Shown piece by piece: positions 13,101 through 23,500 of a stretch of 64,000 nucleotides of DNA. The notes beneath the pieces are model-generated. The model made no database searches. It was given only the letters and a program-made list of their open reading frames with translations, and was not told where the DNA came from. This DNA comes from Brachionus rotundiformis (taxonomy: Eukaryota > Rotifera > Eurotatoria > Ploima > Brachionidae), in the NCBI GenBank assembly GCA_016802295.1, contig JAESIW010000154.1, positions 496,252-560,251 on the forward strand, written 5' to 3'. A program made the translations under genes and the position numbers. Every line of letters begins with the position of its first letter. Within the stretch, counting starts at the first letter, position 1.

Positions 13101-13929
13101 ACTCTTGGTCCTCGTCGGCCTCTTCGTCGTCTTCGTAGTCGTCGTTGGCGCGCTCGTCGTCCGAGCCGACGCCGAGCTCGTCCGCATTTACGCCGAATAT
13201 GTCCAGTGCTTCTTGTTGAGCGTCGTCGGTGTACATGCGCTTTTTTTTCTGGGCATGAGCGTGGTCGGCTCTGTTCGGCTGGGCCTCGTCGTCAGTGTCG
13301 TCCACAATGAAGCTGCCCTCGTCGTCCGAAGGCTCGGCGTCGACCAGTTCGTTTTGTTTGGTCTTCTTGGGCCCGGAGGGTTCGATGTGGCGCGCCGGCT
13401 CGGCCTCCTCGTCGCTGCTCTCGCTGCGCACCTCGATGCGGCGCTTGCGTCGCTTTATGCCCACTTGTTCCAGGTCGTCGACCTCTAAGTTGTCTTTAAT
13501 GAGGTCAAGGTCGTCGTCGGACAGTTCCGACATGCTTTCGTTAGACGATGATGACCTTGACCCGGCCTCCGAAGTTTGCACGCGCTTTTTTTTCTTTTTT
13601 TTGTCCTTTTTGCGCTTTTTGGACTTGTGGTGCTCGCTGTTCGTGGCCTCGTCCGGCTCCTGTTCTTCTTCCTCTTCCTCCTCCTCGTCGGCAATGAAGT
13701 CGTTGAACTCTTCGGGCTGTTCGTTGTCCTCATCGTCTTCGTCGTCGTCATCTTCTTCGTCGGCCACGTCGTCCCCTTCCTCTTCCTCATCTTCCTCGTC
13801 GTCCTCGTTGTTCTCAATCAAAGCATTTGAGGAGAATTTTTTGGACGTTTTTTCGAACTTTTCGACCAGTTCGTCCTCGTCGTCGTCGTCATCGATTATG
13901 GCGCGGCTCTTTTTCACTTTTTTAGACAT
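7149..13929 (-). CDS. SUPT6H: Transcription elongation factor SPT6
   Basis: Two exons, 13929-10266 and 8758-7149, join in frame (phase 1) at ..DTFSK|GKLITCRV.. to give about 1757 aa, close to the roughly 1730 aa of animal SPT6. SPT6 is a histone chaperone that travels with RNA polymerase II. In order I see a very acidic N-terminal third with lysine-rich patches, the core helical region, a YqgF-like domain (around ISYTTVDDDQSIDYC), a helix-hairpin-helix (YVCGLGPRKAAHIL), an S1 domain starting at the splice junction, and tandem SH2 domains (GEAIIRPSS carries the phosphate-binding arginine). The C-terminal tail has an RGG/RGRGG block at roughly residues 1645-1690. ATG 13929 (MSKKVKKSRAIIDDDDD) is chosen because the longer frame upstream has no ATG. 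The intron, 10265-8759, is about 1.5 kb. The first exon is strikingly GC-rich for this window. Confidence 0.95.
9225..9295. repeat. Imperfect hairpin in the SPT6 intron
   Basis: The arms AAATTTGACAAGACCATT and AATGGTCTTGTCAAACTT are inverted copies of about 18 nt separated by a T-rich spacer. The structure lies inside the 1.5-kb SPT6 intron. It may be a relic of a small transposon or a structured intronic RNA. Nothing more can be said from sequence. Confidence 0.5.
10141..10260. repeat. 10-bp/40-bp tandem repeat at SPT6 5' splice site
   Basis: About eleven consecutive 10-bp units of the form AAGAWAWGAT are arranged in a higher-order period of 20-40 bp. The array begins about five bases inside the intron donor (GT at 10265-10264 on the minus strand). 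Because the unit lacks stops in one frame, it artificially extends the SPT6 exon 1 frame into the intron. Confidence 0.85.
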
Positions 13930-14399
13930 CTGTGTTCCACTAATTAGCTTTATAGTCAATCTAGTCTGTAGCCTAGTCCAATATTATGAGCTTTGGTTAT
14001 ATTTATAATGAAATTGTTTTTGCCTGGTGTAGCTTTAATTCACCAAATTTCATAATGTTTTTTGTTTTACAAAATATACATGTCTTTGTCAGCGCTGAAT
14101 GTATAAAATATTTGCGCTATTTTATATTCTAAATGCAATACCAACTTAACATTTCCTTACATTTATTGTTTGTAATTACCTATATAATAACTATGGACTA
14201 ACCGACTCGATAAAATACTACTTTTATTTAATAGAATATTGTATGTTGAATAATCTTAACCATTTTTTTGTATATAAAAAACTGAATTTTTTACTTAATT
14301 GTAATATGGATATTTAATTTTCTATTAATTTTTACTTGAATTTGTCCATGGGACTTAAACTTTAATTAAATAAATATAAATAAATAGACCTAACTTTGG

Positions 14400-14660
14400 A
14401 AGCCTTAAGTTAAGACTTTATCTCAATTGAAAGAGAGAAGTCGCTTGGTTTGTGGTTCCAAGCTAGTCTAAATAGTTGCCGAGTTCGCAGCCGATCAAAG
14501 TGCTCGGATGAGTGGCGCTGTTTATGATTAACGTCCCACTGGCTTCTTCGGTCATAACTCTGCCAAAGCCGGTCCCAAGCCCGGTTGCGAAAAGAGGAGG
14601 GTGACAAATAGCTACCGCAAACTCTTGCAAATAGGTGCCCCCCTAAGACCCCATTTTTAA
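14400..14660. repeat. GC-rich island, probable transposon remnant
   Basis: About 250 bp of near-balanced base composition sits inside sequence of about 75-80% AT. On the minus strand it contains CAACCGGGCTTGGGACCGGC followed by a partly open frame with arginine- and tryptophan-rich translation and no recognisable domain. The sharp composition boundary and the lack of a gene model suggest a piece of a mobile element. I cannot assign a family. Confidence 0.35.
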
Positions 14661-14880
14661 AGCTAATCAAAAGTGGATTAATTCTATCTTTATTGCTTTC
14701 TTGTAAATATACTTGGATCTTTAAAAAATATTTAATTTGATGAAAATTTTCTATCATCTAAAGGCTTAAATTCTTCAATAAAGTTTCATTTTTCTGACTC
14801 AGCAATAAGTTTTAAAATTACAAGCTAGGAAAAGAGCTCTGTATCAGGTCAGCTCTTTCTCCTCGTCATCTCTTCATCTC

Positions 14881-14889
14881 CAGCCCGTA
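14881..14889. repeat. Left 9-bp target-site duplication
   Basis: CAGCCCGTA immediately precedes the left terminal repeat and recurs in the same orientation at 15253-15261, just outside the right terminal repeat. Such a direct repeat is the expected footprint of insertion. Confidence 0.75.
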
Positions 14890-15252
14890 GGTTTTGTGAA
14901 GTTCAGTACAAAAGAACAGAACAAAGTGTAAAAAAATGAAATAACTTTTTTTCTAAAAGTTTAAAATTAATTCTGTGAATGCAGAATGATGCAACATTCA
15001 AAGTTGCATCAACTGTAAAAGTCTGCTAATGATGTGCAAAATCTCTGCAAAATGCCCTACACTCGATTATATTGAAATTTAATTTCTGCTGAACTCTGCA
15101 AAATTAACAGACATAGATATTTGATGCAACTTTGAATGTTGCACCATTCTGCATTTACAGAATTAGGTTTAAACCTTTAGAAAAAAACTTGTTCAATTTT
15201 TTTTATTTTTTTTCTGTTCTTTTTGCCATTTTGTACTGAATTTCACTAAACC
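14890..15252. mobile_element. Foldback/MITE element with long terminal inverted repeats and 9-bp TSD
   Basis: A 363-bp element. The left end GGTTTTGTGAAGTTCAGTAC and the inverted right end GGTTTAGTGAAATTCAGTAC match at 18 of 20 positions. Similarity between the arms continues inward for about 140-150 bp, including a shared TGCAACATTCAAAGTTGCAT palindrome. There is no coding capacity, so the element is non-autonomous. Long inverted repeats with a 9-bp duplication are the usual signature of Mutator-like (MULE) derivatives, but 9-bp duplications also occur elsewhere, so the superfamily is an inference. Confidence 0.8.
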
Positions 15253-15261
15253 CAGCCCGTA
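15253..15261. repeat. Right 9-bp target-site duplication
   Basis: CAGCCCGTA, the second copy of the duplicated target flanking the foldback element; one further base (G) also matches, depending on where the element boundary is drawn. Confidence 0.75.
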
Positions 15262-16761
15262 GATGTCGGTAGTTTAGAAAATTCGAATATCACTTTGATA
15301 TATCTGTTTGTACAGAATTTAAACTTGATTAAAATAAGTCCTAACTTATTTTAAGTTAAATAAAATCAAAATTTTAAGATTTTTTGATTATAAGTTAAAC
15401 TTGAGTAAAATGATGGTTTTATTCTAATATCTTTTGATCAGAATTTGATATTTGTCTGAAATTTTACGCACACATTACTTAAAATAAAAAATATAAAATG
15501 AGTGGCTTTTCAAGTTTGATTTTAGCACTTTTTTGAGAGTTTTTTTTTCATATTACCATTTCTTACGTAGATATTTCACCAATTCAAATAAAAAGTATAA
15601 AAAAATATATCATTCAAAGGCTGAGAGGTTTAGCTACGATATGATATATATTACTTGATAGTTGCACAACTAATTGATGAAAAAAATTAATTTAAAAATA
15701 ATAAAAAATTTATTTCTTTAATTAAAAACTATATGATTTAGGAATGTTTATTTTTTTATCTTTCTGAAAATATTTTATAACAATATAAATATCCAAGATA
15801 AAGACATATTTGAATAAACTTGATGACAACTTGATGGTGGATCGTCGGATTATAATTCACATTTGACAATGCAAGCTTAAATGCTTAAGTTACATTGACA
15901 ATTATATTATTTATAAAAATATAAAGAATAAAAAATGATCTCTAATCAATAAAATTACAAAGTTTTGTTCGAATTTTCTTTCTCTCGTAAAATATTTATT
16001 AAAAATATTAATTTCTTGACTTCCTAATTATCTTTTGGTATTTTATGAAATATTCCCATTCACGATTAGAATTCATTACTGATAAATAAAAAATCATTCT
16101 TAATTTGAGATTTTAAGCTTATCTTTTAATAATAAAGTTTAAAAGTCTTGCTATTATCTTTTTTTTAGATTTGAGCTATTTTAAAAACAATTTTCAAAAA
16201 ATTAAATCATTTAAATAAAATTTAACTCCAACATTTTTTAATCAACTCCTAAATGATTAATCAATTAGGTATCAATGAGTCAATTAATCACCAAATTAAA
16301 AAAAAGAAAGCTAATATGTCTACTTAAATTATTTGACAATCTTTTCTAAATTCCTCCTAACCTAATATACAAATCTTTGAACTTGGTAAGGATTTTTACT
16401 CTAGTACAACGATTTTAAAATTTAAAAGCACTGTCTATATATATTCTAATTGTTTAAATATTTTATTAAATAAATGAAATATATAAGTGAGTCAAAGTTG
16501 AACAAAATTTTTCAAATTAATTTTTTCAATACTATTTATTATGTACCTAGTTGCATTTTTAAACTTGTACCAAAATGTACAAAACCCATCTAAAATGGTT
16601 GAAAAAAAATATAAAAATTCAAAAAAATATCCTTTTAAAAGCAAAAATTTATGTCCTCTCTCATTTTGATCCGAGACTTGATCTATCAAAAGCATGCTAT
16701 AAGCTTTATCTTATAATATAGAATATTAAATGAATATTTTTCTATTATTTTTATTGTTGAG

Positions 16762-18633
16762 ATGATTTTCCAACTAACTCTTCTTAAGCGGCGTGGTCGT
16801 TTTGGAACCATATGGCTCGCTGCGCATCACCCAGCTAAAATATCCAAAACAGAAATAGTTAGAATAAACATTGCCAAAAAATGTGATGAAATAATAGAAT
16901 ATGTAATAAATGGGAGAGAAAATCGGCCAAAGCTTTCGCTAGTTGTTTCTTCTCATTTGATGTTGGGTCTTTGTGTTCTGGCCAAAAAGCAAACTCAATA
17001 TTTACTTGATGATCTGGTTCATTTGAGACAAGAGATCCACAAGTGCTATATCAATGAGCAATTGGTAATTAAAAAGCCAAAGGAAACGCCAAAAAAAACC
17101 CCAAGGAAAACTCCTAGAAAATTGACTTTACATGCCGAGAAAACAACTCTGACACTTAAAGAAAATCTTCCACTGCTAGTTACCAATTTGGAGACTTTTT
17201 ACGAGCAAGAAAATGAGCGTTTACGTGACGCTTTGGATGAAACCATAGAAAAATTGTCTGTTTCAAGACCTCAAGTAGCAATTTCTTTAGCAGAAGAGAA
17301 TCTTGACACAATCTCGGCTGTTCAAGCCGAAGACTTCCAATGTGACAGCGCAATGCTTTTCCTGCCTGAAAATTTGCAGGAAACTTTTTTTAATATTGAA
17401 AATTTGGAAAAAACCAAAGTTACTTCCACAGTTAAGTTTGATCAGCGAATCCAGCCAAGGATCCCTTTCAAAGAACTCAGCACCAATGAACAAATCAGGC
17501 GTGACCAATTGACCAACACGATTGCACATGAGCAAGAAGTTGATATTTACGCAGAAATGGAAAGTTTATTGGCACAAAGACCAATTGATACAGAGAATAT
17601 TCCTCCAGAAATTACCAAAATTCCAATGGAAATACCTAAACTGTATCAAGAGACTTTTGTTGAGCCTAGTGTTCCGCTAGTTTTAGCTGAGCAAGCCGTC
17701 CAAGCTCAAGCTGACCAGACATTGGCGCCTAATGTTCAAATATCTGCTGAAATTCCAGCACAGATTTTGCCACATCGACGCATTAAAAAAGAGAAAAAGC
17801 GTGGCTTAATAATTGACGAGAATACTGAATTTTTAGGCTCTGAGCTCTCCAAGAGAATACGCCGCGATGCTGAAGAAAAAAACCTAGTCCAAATCTTTGC
17901 CAAAAATAGACAAGAAATGAAATTAAACTTGGACTTTTTGAAAAAAGATCTCTTAAAGGAGGCCAATAATTTAATGATGAGAAAGACTCGAATTTATTCT
18001 CGTCAAGAGTCAGAACAGTTTATAAAAAATACTTTAATGCGTTCAAGCTTAAAATCTACTAAATTGATGGATGATAATTTTGGTTATAGGACAGAGGCAC
18101 AACAATTTGAGAGTGTTCTCAATGCAGAGATGGAAGAAGAAAGGCAAATGGGCGAGAGTTTAGAGCGTGGTCGTAAAAGACAAAGCACATCGAGAGTTGA
18201 TGCAGAATCTGTGCGAATATCATCTAAATTAATGAAGTCAAAGGACGGTGAGATGGATTCAAGATACCAATTTGAGGAGTCGAATACTGTCCAGTTTCAG
18301 GAACAAGCTCAGGAGCAAATTCAGCTTGAAGTACCACCGTTGTTTCCAGAGCCACCGTTGATTTCTGTTCGTGCACCAATTTTGGAAAGAACTTTGGAAG
18401 TTGATGATTATGAAAAAATTCTAATAAATGAAATAAAACAAAGAGAGTTAAGTTCCAAGATGGCAGTTTTACAGCAAATAATCAAAGAAACTGATTTAGC
18501 TGAACTTTATGTGTCCGAGAGGCGGAAATTTGGTGTTAAATTGTTTCAGCAAGTTTTAACAATGTGCAAGGACCAGAGAATAAGGGCTGAACAAGTCAGC
18601 TCTTATAGCGCTATTAAATTACAATTAGTTTAA
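16762..18633 (+). CDS. Cohesin kleisin subunit, RAD21/REC8 family
   Basis: Intronless frame of 623 aa from ATG 16762. Kleisins close the SMC1-SMC3 cohesin ring and are cut by separase at anaphase. The first ~105 residues fit the Rad21/Rec8 N-terminal domain: KRRGRFGTIWLAAH, then VVSSHLMLGLCVLAKKQTQYLLDD, split here as VVSSHLMLGL and KKQTQYLLDD. The middle is long, charged and low in complexity, with TPKKTPRKTPRK-like repeats at about 110-125. The last ~65 residues fit the C-terminal winged helix that binds SMC1 (ELSSKMAVLQQI; KFGVKLFQQVLTMCKDQ). SLERGR at 466-471 fits the separase consensus. Strong divergence and the absence of introns make a meiotic REC8-like or duplicated RAD21 copy possible; I cannot decide which. 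Confidence 0.85.
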   Translation: MIFQLTLLKRRGRFGTIWLAAHHPAKISKTEIVRINIAKKCDEIIEYVINGRENRPKLSLVVSSHLMLGLCVLAKKQTQYLLDDLVHLRQEIHKCYINEQLVIKKPKETPKKTPRKTPRKLTLHAEKTTLTLKENLPLLVTNLETFYEQENERLRDALDETIEKLSVSRPQVAISLAEENLDTISAVQAEDFQCDSAMLFLPENLQETFFNIENLEKTKVTSTVKFDQRIQPRIPFKELSTNEQIRRDQLTNTIAHEQEVDIYAEMESLLAQRPIDTENIPPEITKIPMEIPKLYQETFVEPSVPLVLAEQAVQAQADQTLAPNVQISAEIPAQILPHRRIKKEKKRGLIIDENTEFLGSELSKRIRRDAEEKNLVQIFAKNRQEMKLNLDFLKKDLLKEANNLMMRKTRIYSRQESEQFIKNTLMRSSLKSTKLMDDNFGYRTEAQQFESVLNAEMEEERQMGESLERGRKRQSTSRVDAESVRISSKLMKSKDGEMDSRYQFEESNTVQFQEQAQEQIQLEVPPLFPEPPLISVRAPILERTLEVDDYEKILINEIKQRELSSKMAVLQQIIKETDLAELYVSERRKFGVKLFQQVLTMCKDQRIRAEQVSSYSAIKLQLV

Positions 18634-19943
18634 AATGTTGTCATGTGATTTATCCGCATATTTTTTTTACTTGTTACCTCAGTTTTGTTTAATTTGGACC
18701 ATTAAATTAAAAATTTTTCTGGATATAGTTACTTTTTTTAAAAACAATTCCAATATTTAATAAATTTTTGTAAAAAATTAAAAATAACTCTTAATACTTG
18801 TTTATAAGAAATTTGGTTGAAAATTGCCATCAATTTAGTTAAAAAACAAAATTAATAAAGAAGAAAAATATTTTTTATTATAAGAACTTCATTATAAAAA
18901 AAGAACTATTATAGTAAAATTAGAACTAATTAGTGGAAAAGTTTTAAAGTAAAAATATAATCTAATTGATTAAACTATATTTTAAAAAAAAAAATAAAAA
19001 TAGAAAATAGAATATAAGCTTTTTCTTTGGCACAACCATTCAGGCAATAAAATATTTTGGACACTTTTTGTTGACTTGACTTTAAGTTTGGATTATTTAA
19101 TTTGTTTTCTGTCTCTTAGACGGATAATTCTTAAATTATTCTTTTTTAATTTGTTAAAATTATACAAAAAAAGTATGCTTCAATTATCTTTAGTGGAATT
19201 TTCAACTATTTTTATGGCAAACTAAATTTATTTCATATTTCATGCCGATCATGAAATAACTAAAGTCATTAAAATTTTTTTTAAATATAAGAGCCATGTA
19301 AGATTTTGATAAAATAAAAAAGATTCATTTTACCAAAAATATTAACCACTTGTTGCAACAGCATAGAATTCAAAGAACTTTTAAAAACCATTAGAGGGAT
19401 TATTTGAGTAGATTGGTCTTAAACAGTGTCTTACTTTACAGCAACTGAACCATACAGAAGAACGAATTCTGAACCAATGCTTCAATGGATCAAAAATGTA
19501 GGAATGGAAAAAATACGCATACCAAACAAGGCCCAATGGTCAATAATCATGAAAGAGTTCAGATAAATGGAAAAGACAATGTAAGAAGCAAGGGTAAAGG
19601 CTAAATCGATTTCATAAATGAATATATAAAAATATCAACTAATCGTCTTTCTACATTAATAACATTTAATGGCAATTTACCAATTTTAGAAGCTGAAAAA
19701 TTATTTTAATAATTAAATATTTAACTAATTTTAAAACAGATCTATATAATTTATATCTTTAATTACTTAAGATAATTTTTAATTTTGAATTTAAACCATT
19801 TTTAAAACTTTCTTAACAAACTCTTATGAATGTAATATTTCAAAATTTTGAATGCTCAAGCACATAGTTATTTATCTATGTCTATTTTATGAATAATTAC
19901 ACTATATTGCGGCGCTAAAATTTAAAAATTCTTATTTCTTGGA
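18634..19943. other. Intergenic DNA between kleisin and small membrane protein genes
   Basis: Very AT-rich, with no gene apart from the LINE-tail-like fragment at 19441-19566, which is listed separately. No tRNA or other structured RNA was recognised. Confidence 0.5.
19441..19566 (+). mobile_element. LINE C-terminal fragment (likely)
   Basis: An open stretch of 41 codons ending at TAA 19564-19566 translates to a tail with MLQWIKNVGMEKIRIPNKAQW. Split as QWIKNVG and IPNKAQW, this resembles the W-x-x-(D/N)-(V/I)...A/P-x-x-x-x-W C-termini of LINE reverse-transcriptase proteins. It has no upstream partner, so it is a relic. The assignment rests on a short motif only. Confidence 0.35.
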
Positions 19944-20520
19944 ATGAAATTGAAGCAAATCAATAAGAATAGAATAATTGAAAATACAGTAACTCATTTT
20001 TGGATTAAAACAGGCTCGTTTGTTATCGTGACCGCAACTGTTGCCTACGGAATTTACATTTAGTAATAAGAAATTAAATATAAATAAATAATAATCTTAA
20101 ATCATTGATGAATTTCCAAATTGAAGCAATAGTGGTACCAATTCTGTGATAGCTAGGTTTATCAACTATACAAACCAGCTCTCAGAGCGAATCGAAAGGA
20201 GAGAAATACAGAAAAGGGACAGACCACGTAATGCCATGGTCATGAGCTAGAAAAAAATTTTTTATTAACCAATTTTTTATTAAGTTGTCCAGAACGCCTA
20301 CCAAAATTACTTGAAGGAGAAAAAAAATTACAACAAAGAATTTGAGGAAGAGACCAGGAGACGCTTGCTGGAAATCCGCGCAAAAAACCAGTCCCAAGAG
20401 CAAGAAAAGCCGGAACCTAAAGTTCCAGAAGCGACTCAACTCCGAGAACTTGAACCTCCAAAGCCTGGCTTAAAGCAAAAGCTTGTTTACTATTTAACTC
20501 TTGGATACAAAAAATATTAA
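19944..20520 (+). CDS. Small single-pass membrane protein, unknown family
   Basis: Three exons, 19944-20062, 20179-20227 and 20293-20520, join in frame to 131 aa. The introns have GT-AG ends (116 and 65 bp). Exon 1 encodes a short basic start, then FWIKTGSFVIVTATVAYGIY, which can span a membrane once. The remainder is strongly charged and probably helical (KEFEEETRRRLLEIRAKNQ), and ends in GLKQKLVYYLTLGYKKY. Size and layout resemble small mitochondrial inner-membrane or assembly factors, but I do not recognise the family, and that location is only a guess. The stop codon TAA ends at 20520, two bases before the SLX4 ATG at 20523, so the two genes must overlap in transcript or share one. Exon 3 is well supported as coding; exons 1 and 2 are less certain. 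Confidence 0.55.
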
Positions 20521-20522
20521 CA

Positions 20523-23500
20523 ATGGACGAGACTTTTGATGAATTTAGGGAAAATTTTAAACAAATTAAAGAAAATAGACAAAAAAAACATCAAGCCCAA
20601 ATTTCGAAATTTCTTACACCATCTCAATCAAATAGAAGTTGTGCAGAAATTTTGAGCAATGATTCTGATTTTGGTACAAAGCTTTCGTTTCACAAACTGG
20701 ACGAATCTGTCGAGATTCCAAAAACCCAGGAGCTAAAGAAGCAAAAAAGCCTCAACGACTCCAAAACAGATATTTCAAAGTATTTTTCCAAAAGCGAACA
20801 ACTCAGCTGTCCAGTGTGTTCGCTTAATTTGAATAAACTCGAAGAGTCCAAAAGAGACAATCACGTTAATCAGTGCTTGGATAGAAAGGACTATTTGAGC
20901 TATGAATACAAGCCATCCAATAAGTTTAAATCAAAAAAAGAAGAGGAAAAAGTGGAATCTATTGCTGAAAGTTCCAGCAACCAGAATGAAATTCAGAAAA
21001 ATCTAAGCGAGTCATTACTTAAAGACGCCGTGCCTAATTGTCCCATTTGTGGCAAAGTTTTGCACAATTTTAATGTTTATATTTTGTCTATTATTTTTTG
21101 AATAAAATTTAAAGCTTTGAATTTATCTTTTTTTTAACTGATTGGTTTTGTGGTCAAGTTTGACTAATAATAAAAAATTTAAATTTTTTAGATAAGTTCA
21201 AAGCTTCACAAGTCTTTTATTTATGATATTTTTATGTTTAGATTCGTCAAAATCATTTGAAAAAATGCTCCCAAGTGTTCCATATCAGAACAGAAAGTTT
21301 GGTTGAGTTGGTCCGCAAGCAAAAAGAAAAAATAGAGCTAGAAATATCAAAGGGCCTCATTCCGACAGATGTTTAGTATAATAGTTTAATTTTTTAAGAT
21401 TAAATTGATTGCTAAAATTGGTTCAAGCGTTCCCAAGGCTAAAAAACAAGCTGAAAAGAAGAAAAAAATTGGTAATCGAGTTATAAAACTTGAACAACCC
21501 GAAACTAAAAATCAAGAGCAGTTGCAGATCGCGATTGCCTTGTCAAACTCGCTCAATCCGGCCGAAGATTGTCCCAAACAACTTGAAATAAAATTATTTA
21601 AATCTAAATCTAAAAAAAATGATAAAAAGTATTTGAAATTTTTCTTATTATTTTTCTTAGAATTTTCAATTTATCTTTTATCTAGAGGAAACATTGAGTC
21701 GGTTCTATTGATGGTCGATGAGGAAACCCGAGCAGCAAATTTAGCTAGTAAATTTGCCAATTTGTTGGAAAACCAAATAAAATATGATCCTGATTCTGAT
21801 TTAATAAATATAAAATTTGTAAAGACAAAATTTAAAGCAGATAAAAATTATCTGTGGAATAAGTGTAGGTATTTTAAAGAGAGTGAGGAAAATTTTTACG
21901 TAGAAGCATTTTTGAAAACTGGACGCTTCATTGTTGGCCATCAAGTCTTTATTGACAAAACTGACCAGGTATTCAAACAATTTAAAAGATAAAAAATTGA
22001 AACATTGTGATAATTTATTATTTTAAAACTCTCAAAGTATATAGGAATAAGCTGGGTATAGAAATTAATAAGAATTTAATTTTTAAATTAGATAACTTTT
22101 GAAATTCTAAGAAATAAAAAAACAATATTATTAATTAAGTATTAAAATGGCATCAAATATTAAATAATCATTTTTCGTTAATATTAATAATATTTAAAAG
22201 AAGTAAACGAATAAGTTCTGTAAGCAGTTGGTTGACGTCTGTCCTGAGTTACTTCCAATCTCAACTCTGATTCCCTAGGTAGGTCAAGATTGGAACAATG
22301 AGTTACATGACTTTAGTGATAGTGCTCAACTTGGTTGATTAATTCTTTTGTGATTAAATTGATCGCAATTTTTGATTGCAGGAACTTCTTTTGCTAGAGA
22401 TTGACCAGTAAGCTGCTGCAATTAATTTATTATTTTTAAAAGTAGATTAGAAAAAGATCAACAATCAAAAATAAATTTAATTAAAATTTTTTCCAATTCT
22501 TATTTTAAAATCTGTTAATTAAATTTTTTGGTTATCTAATTTTTGTCTTATTCTGTTAAAATTGTAGCATAAAAGAGACAATTCACGCAGCATAGTTTAT
22601 CCTATTAAAAGTTAATGGTTTTATATAAACAATTCAATATTATTATGTGTATTCTTATGGTCATTTATAATGAATACATTTAAAGATAATATCATCTCTA
22701 TCTAATTTGAAATTAAATTATCTAAGTTTATAAATTTTTAGGAAAAATATTCGAACATAGAAGTTATAAACACTCAAACAGCTTATTTGCTCGCTGACCT
22801 AAACGATCAAACTCAAGTATGATTTTATTTCAGCTTAATTAATTTTATTCAATTTAATTATTTTACTAATAAAGGAAAACCTATCAATTTATTATACTCA
22901 ATCACAAAGCCAGTTCCAATTTAACCAAACACAGCAAGGTTACCAAACCTTAGACTCAATTTGTGAATTTAAAGAAGATAACCAATCCCAAATATACACA
23001 ACCAAAAGTCCTGAGCCAGATATAACAAATAGAGAAGCCATAACCAACAAAATGGGTGAATTCAGCACAGTCGATGAAATGAATGCCGCGGACAGTGTCC
23101 CTAATGAGCTTAAGGACACTGAACAGTTTGATTTTCAAATGACAACTGATAAAAATGATAACTGGTCATCTGAACCAATTGGTGAAATATTTGATCCAAT
23201 TATTGAAATTGAAGGAAATAAATCTATTCCTTCAGAAAATCATTTAGAAGAAAGAGAAAAGCCGAGCTTAAATTTTTTGCTAGAGGAAACAATCATGGAT
23301 TCAGCTGATTCATATGGCGAAAAAAGTTGCCTAAATGATCAGGCTATTTTTATTGATGAGACAAATTTATCAGAGTCTTTAAATCAAAAAAATAATTCAA
23401 ATGATAATCAAGATTTAGCCAGTGAGGACTCGGTGATATCCAATAAAAATTTGAATATCTTGGACCAAAATATACTGGAAGAAAGTCAAGACATGCACGA

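Larger units (their letters stand above)
13930..16761. other. Intergenic DNA between SPT6 and kleisin gene
   Basis: This 2.8-kb region separates divergently transcribed SPT6 (-) and the kleisin gene (+), so it should hold both promoters; I cannot point to core elements with confidence. It contains the GC-rich island at 14400-14660 and the foldback element at 14890-15252, listed separately. The rest is AT-rich without coding signs. Confidence 0.5.

Noticed and set aside
13485..13817. Thr/Arg/Lys-rich 110-aa minus frame
   Set aside because: Frame-shifted reading of the acidic SPT6 N-terminus.
10579..13830. Many long open frames on the + strand and in alternative minus frames opposite SPT6
   Set aside because: They are shadows of the GC-rich SPT6 coding sequence; translations are low-complexity (Ser or Val/Leu runs) with no domain.
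21371..21398. 28-bp intron in SLX4
   Set aside because: A 52-bp intron at 21376-21427 with GTATAA donor and AAG acceptor restores the same frame and fits the intron size class of the window.
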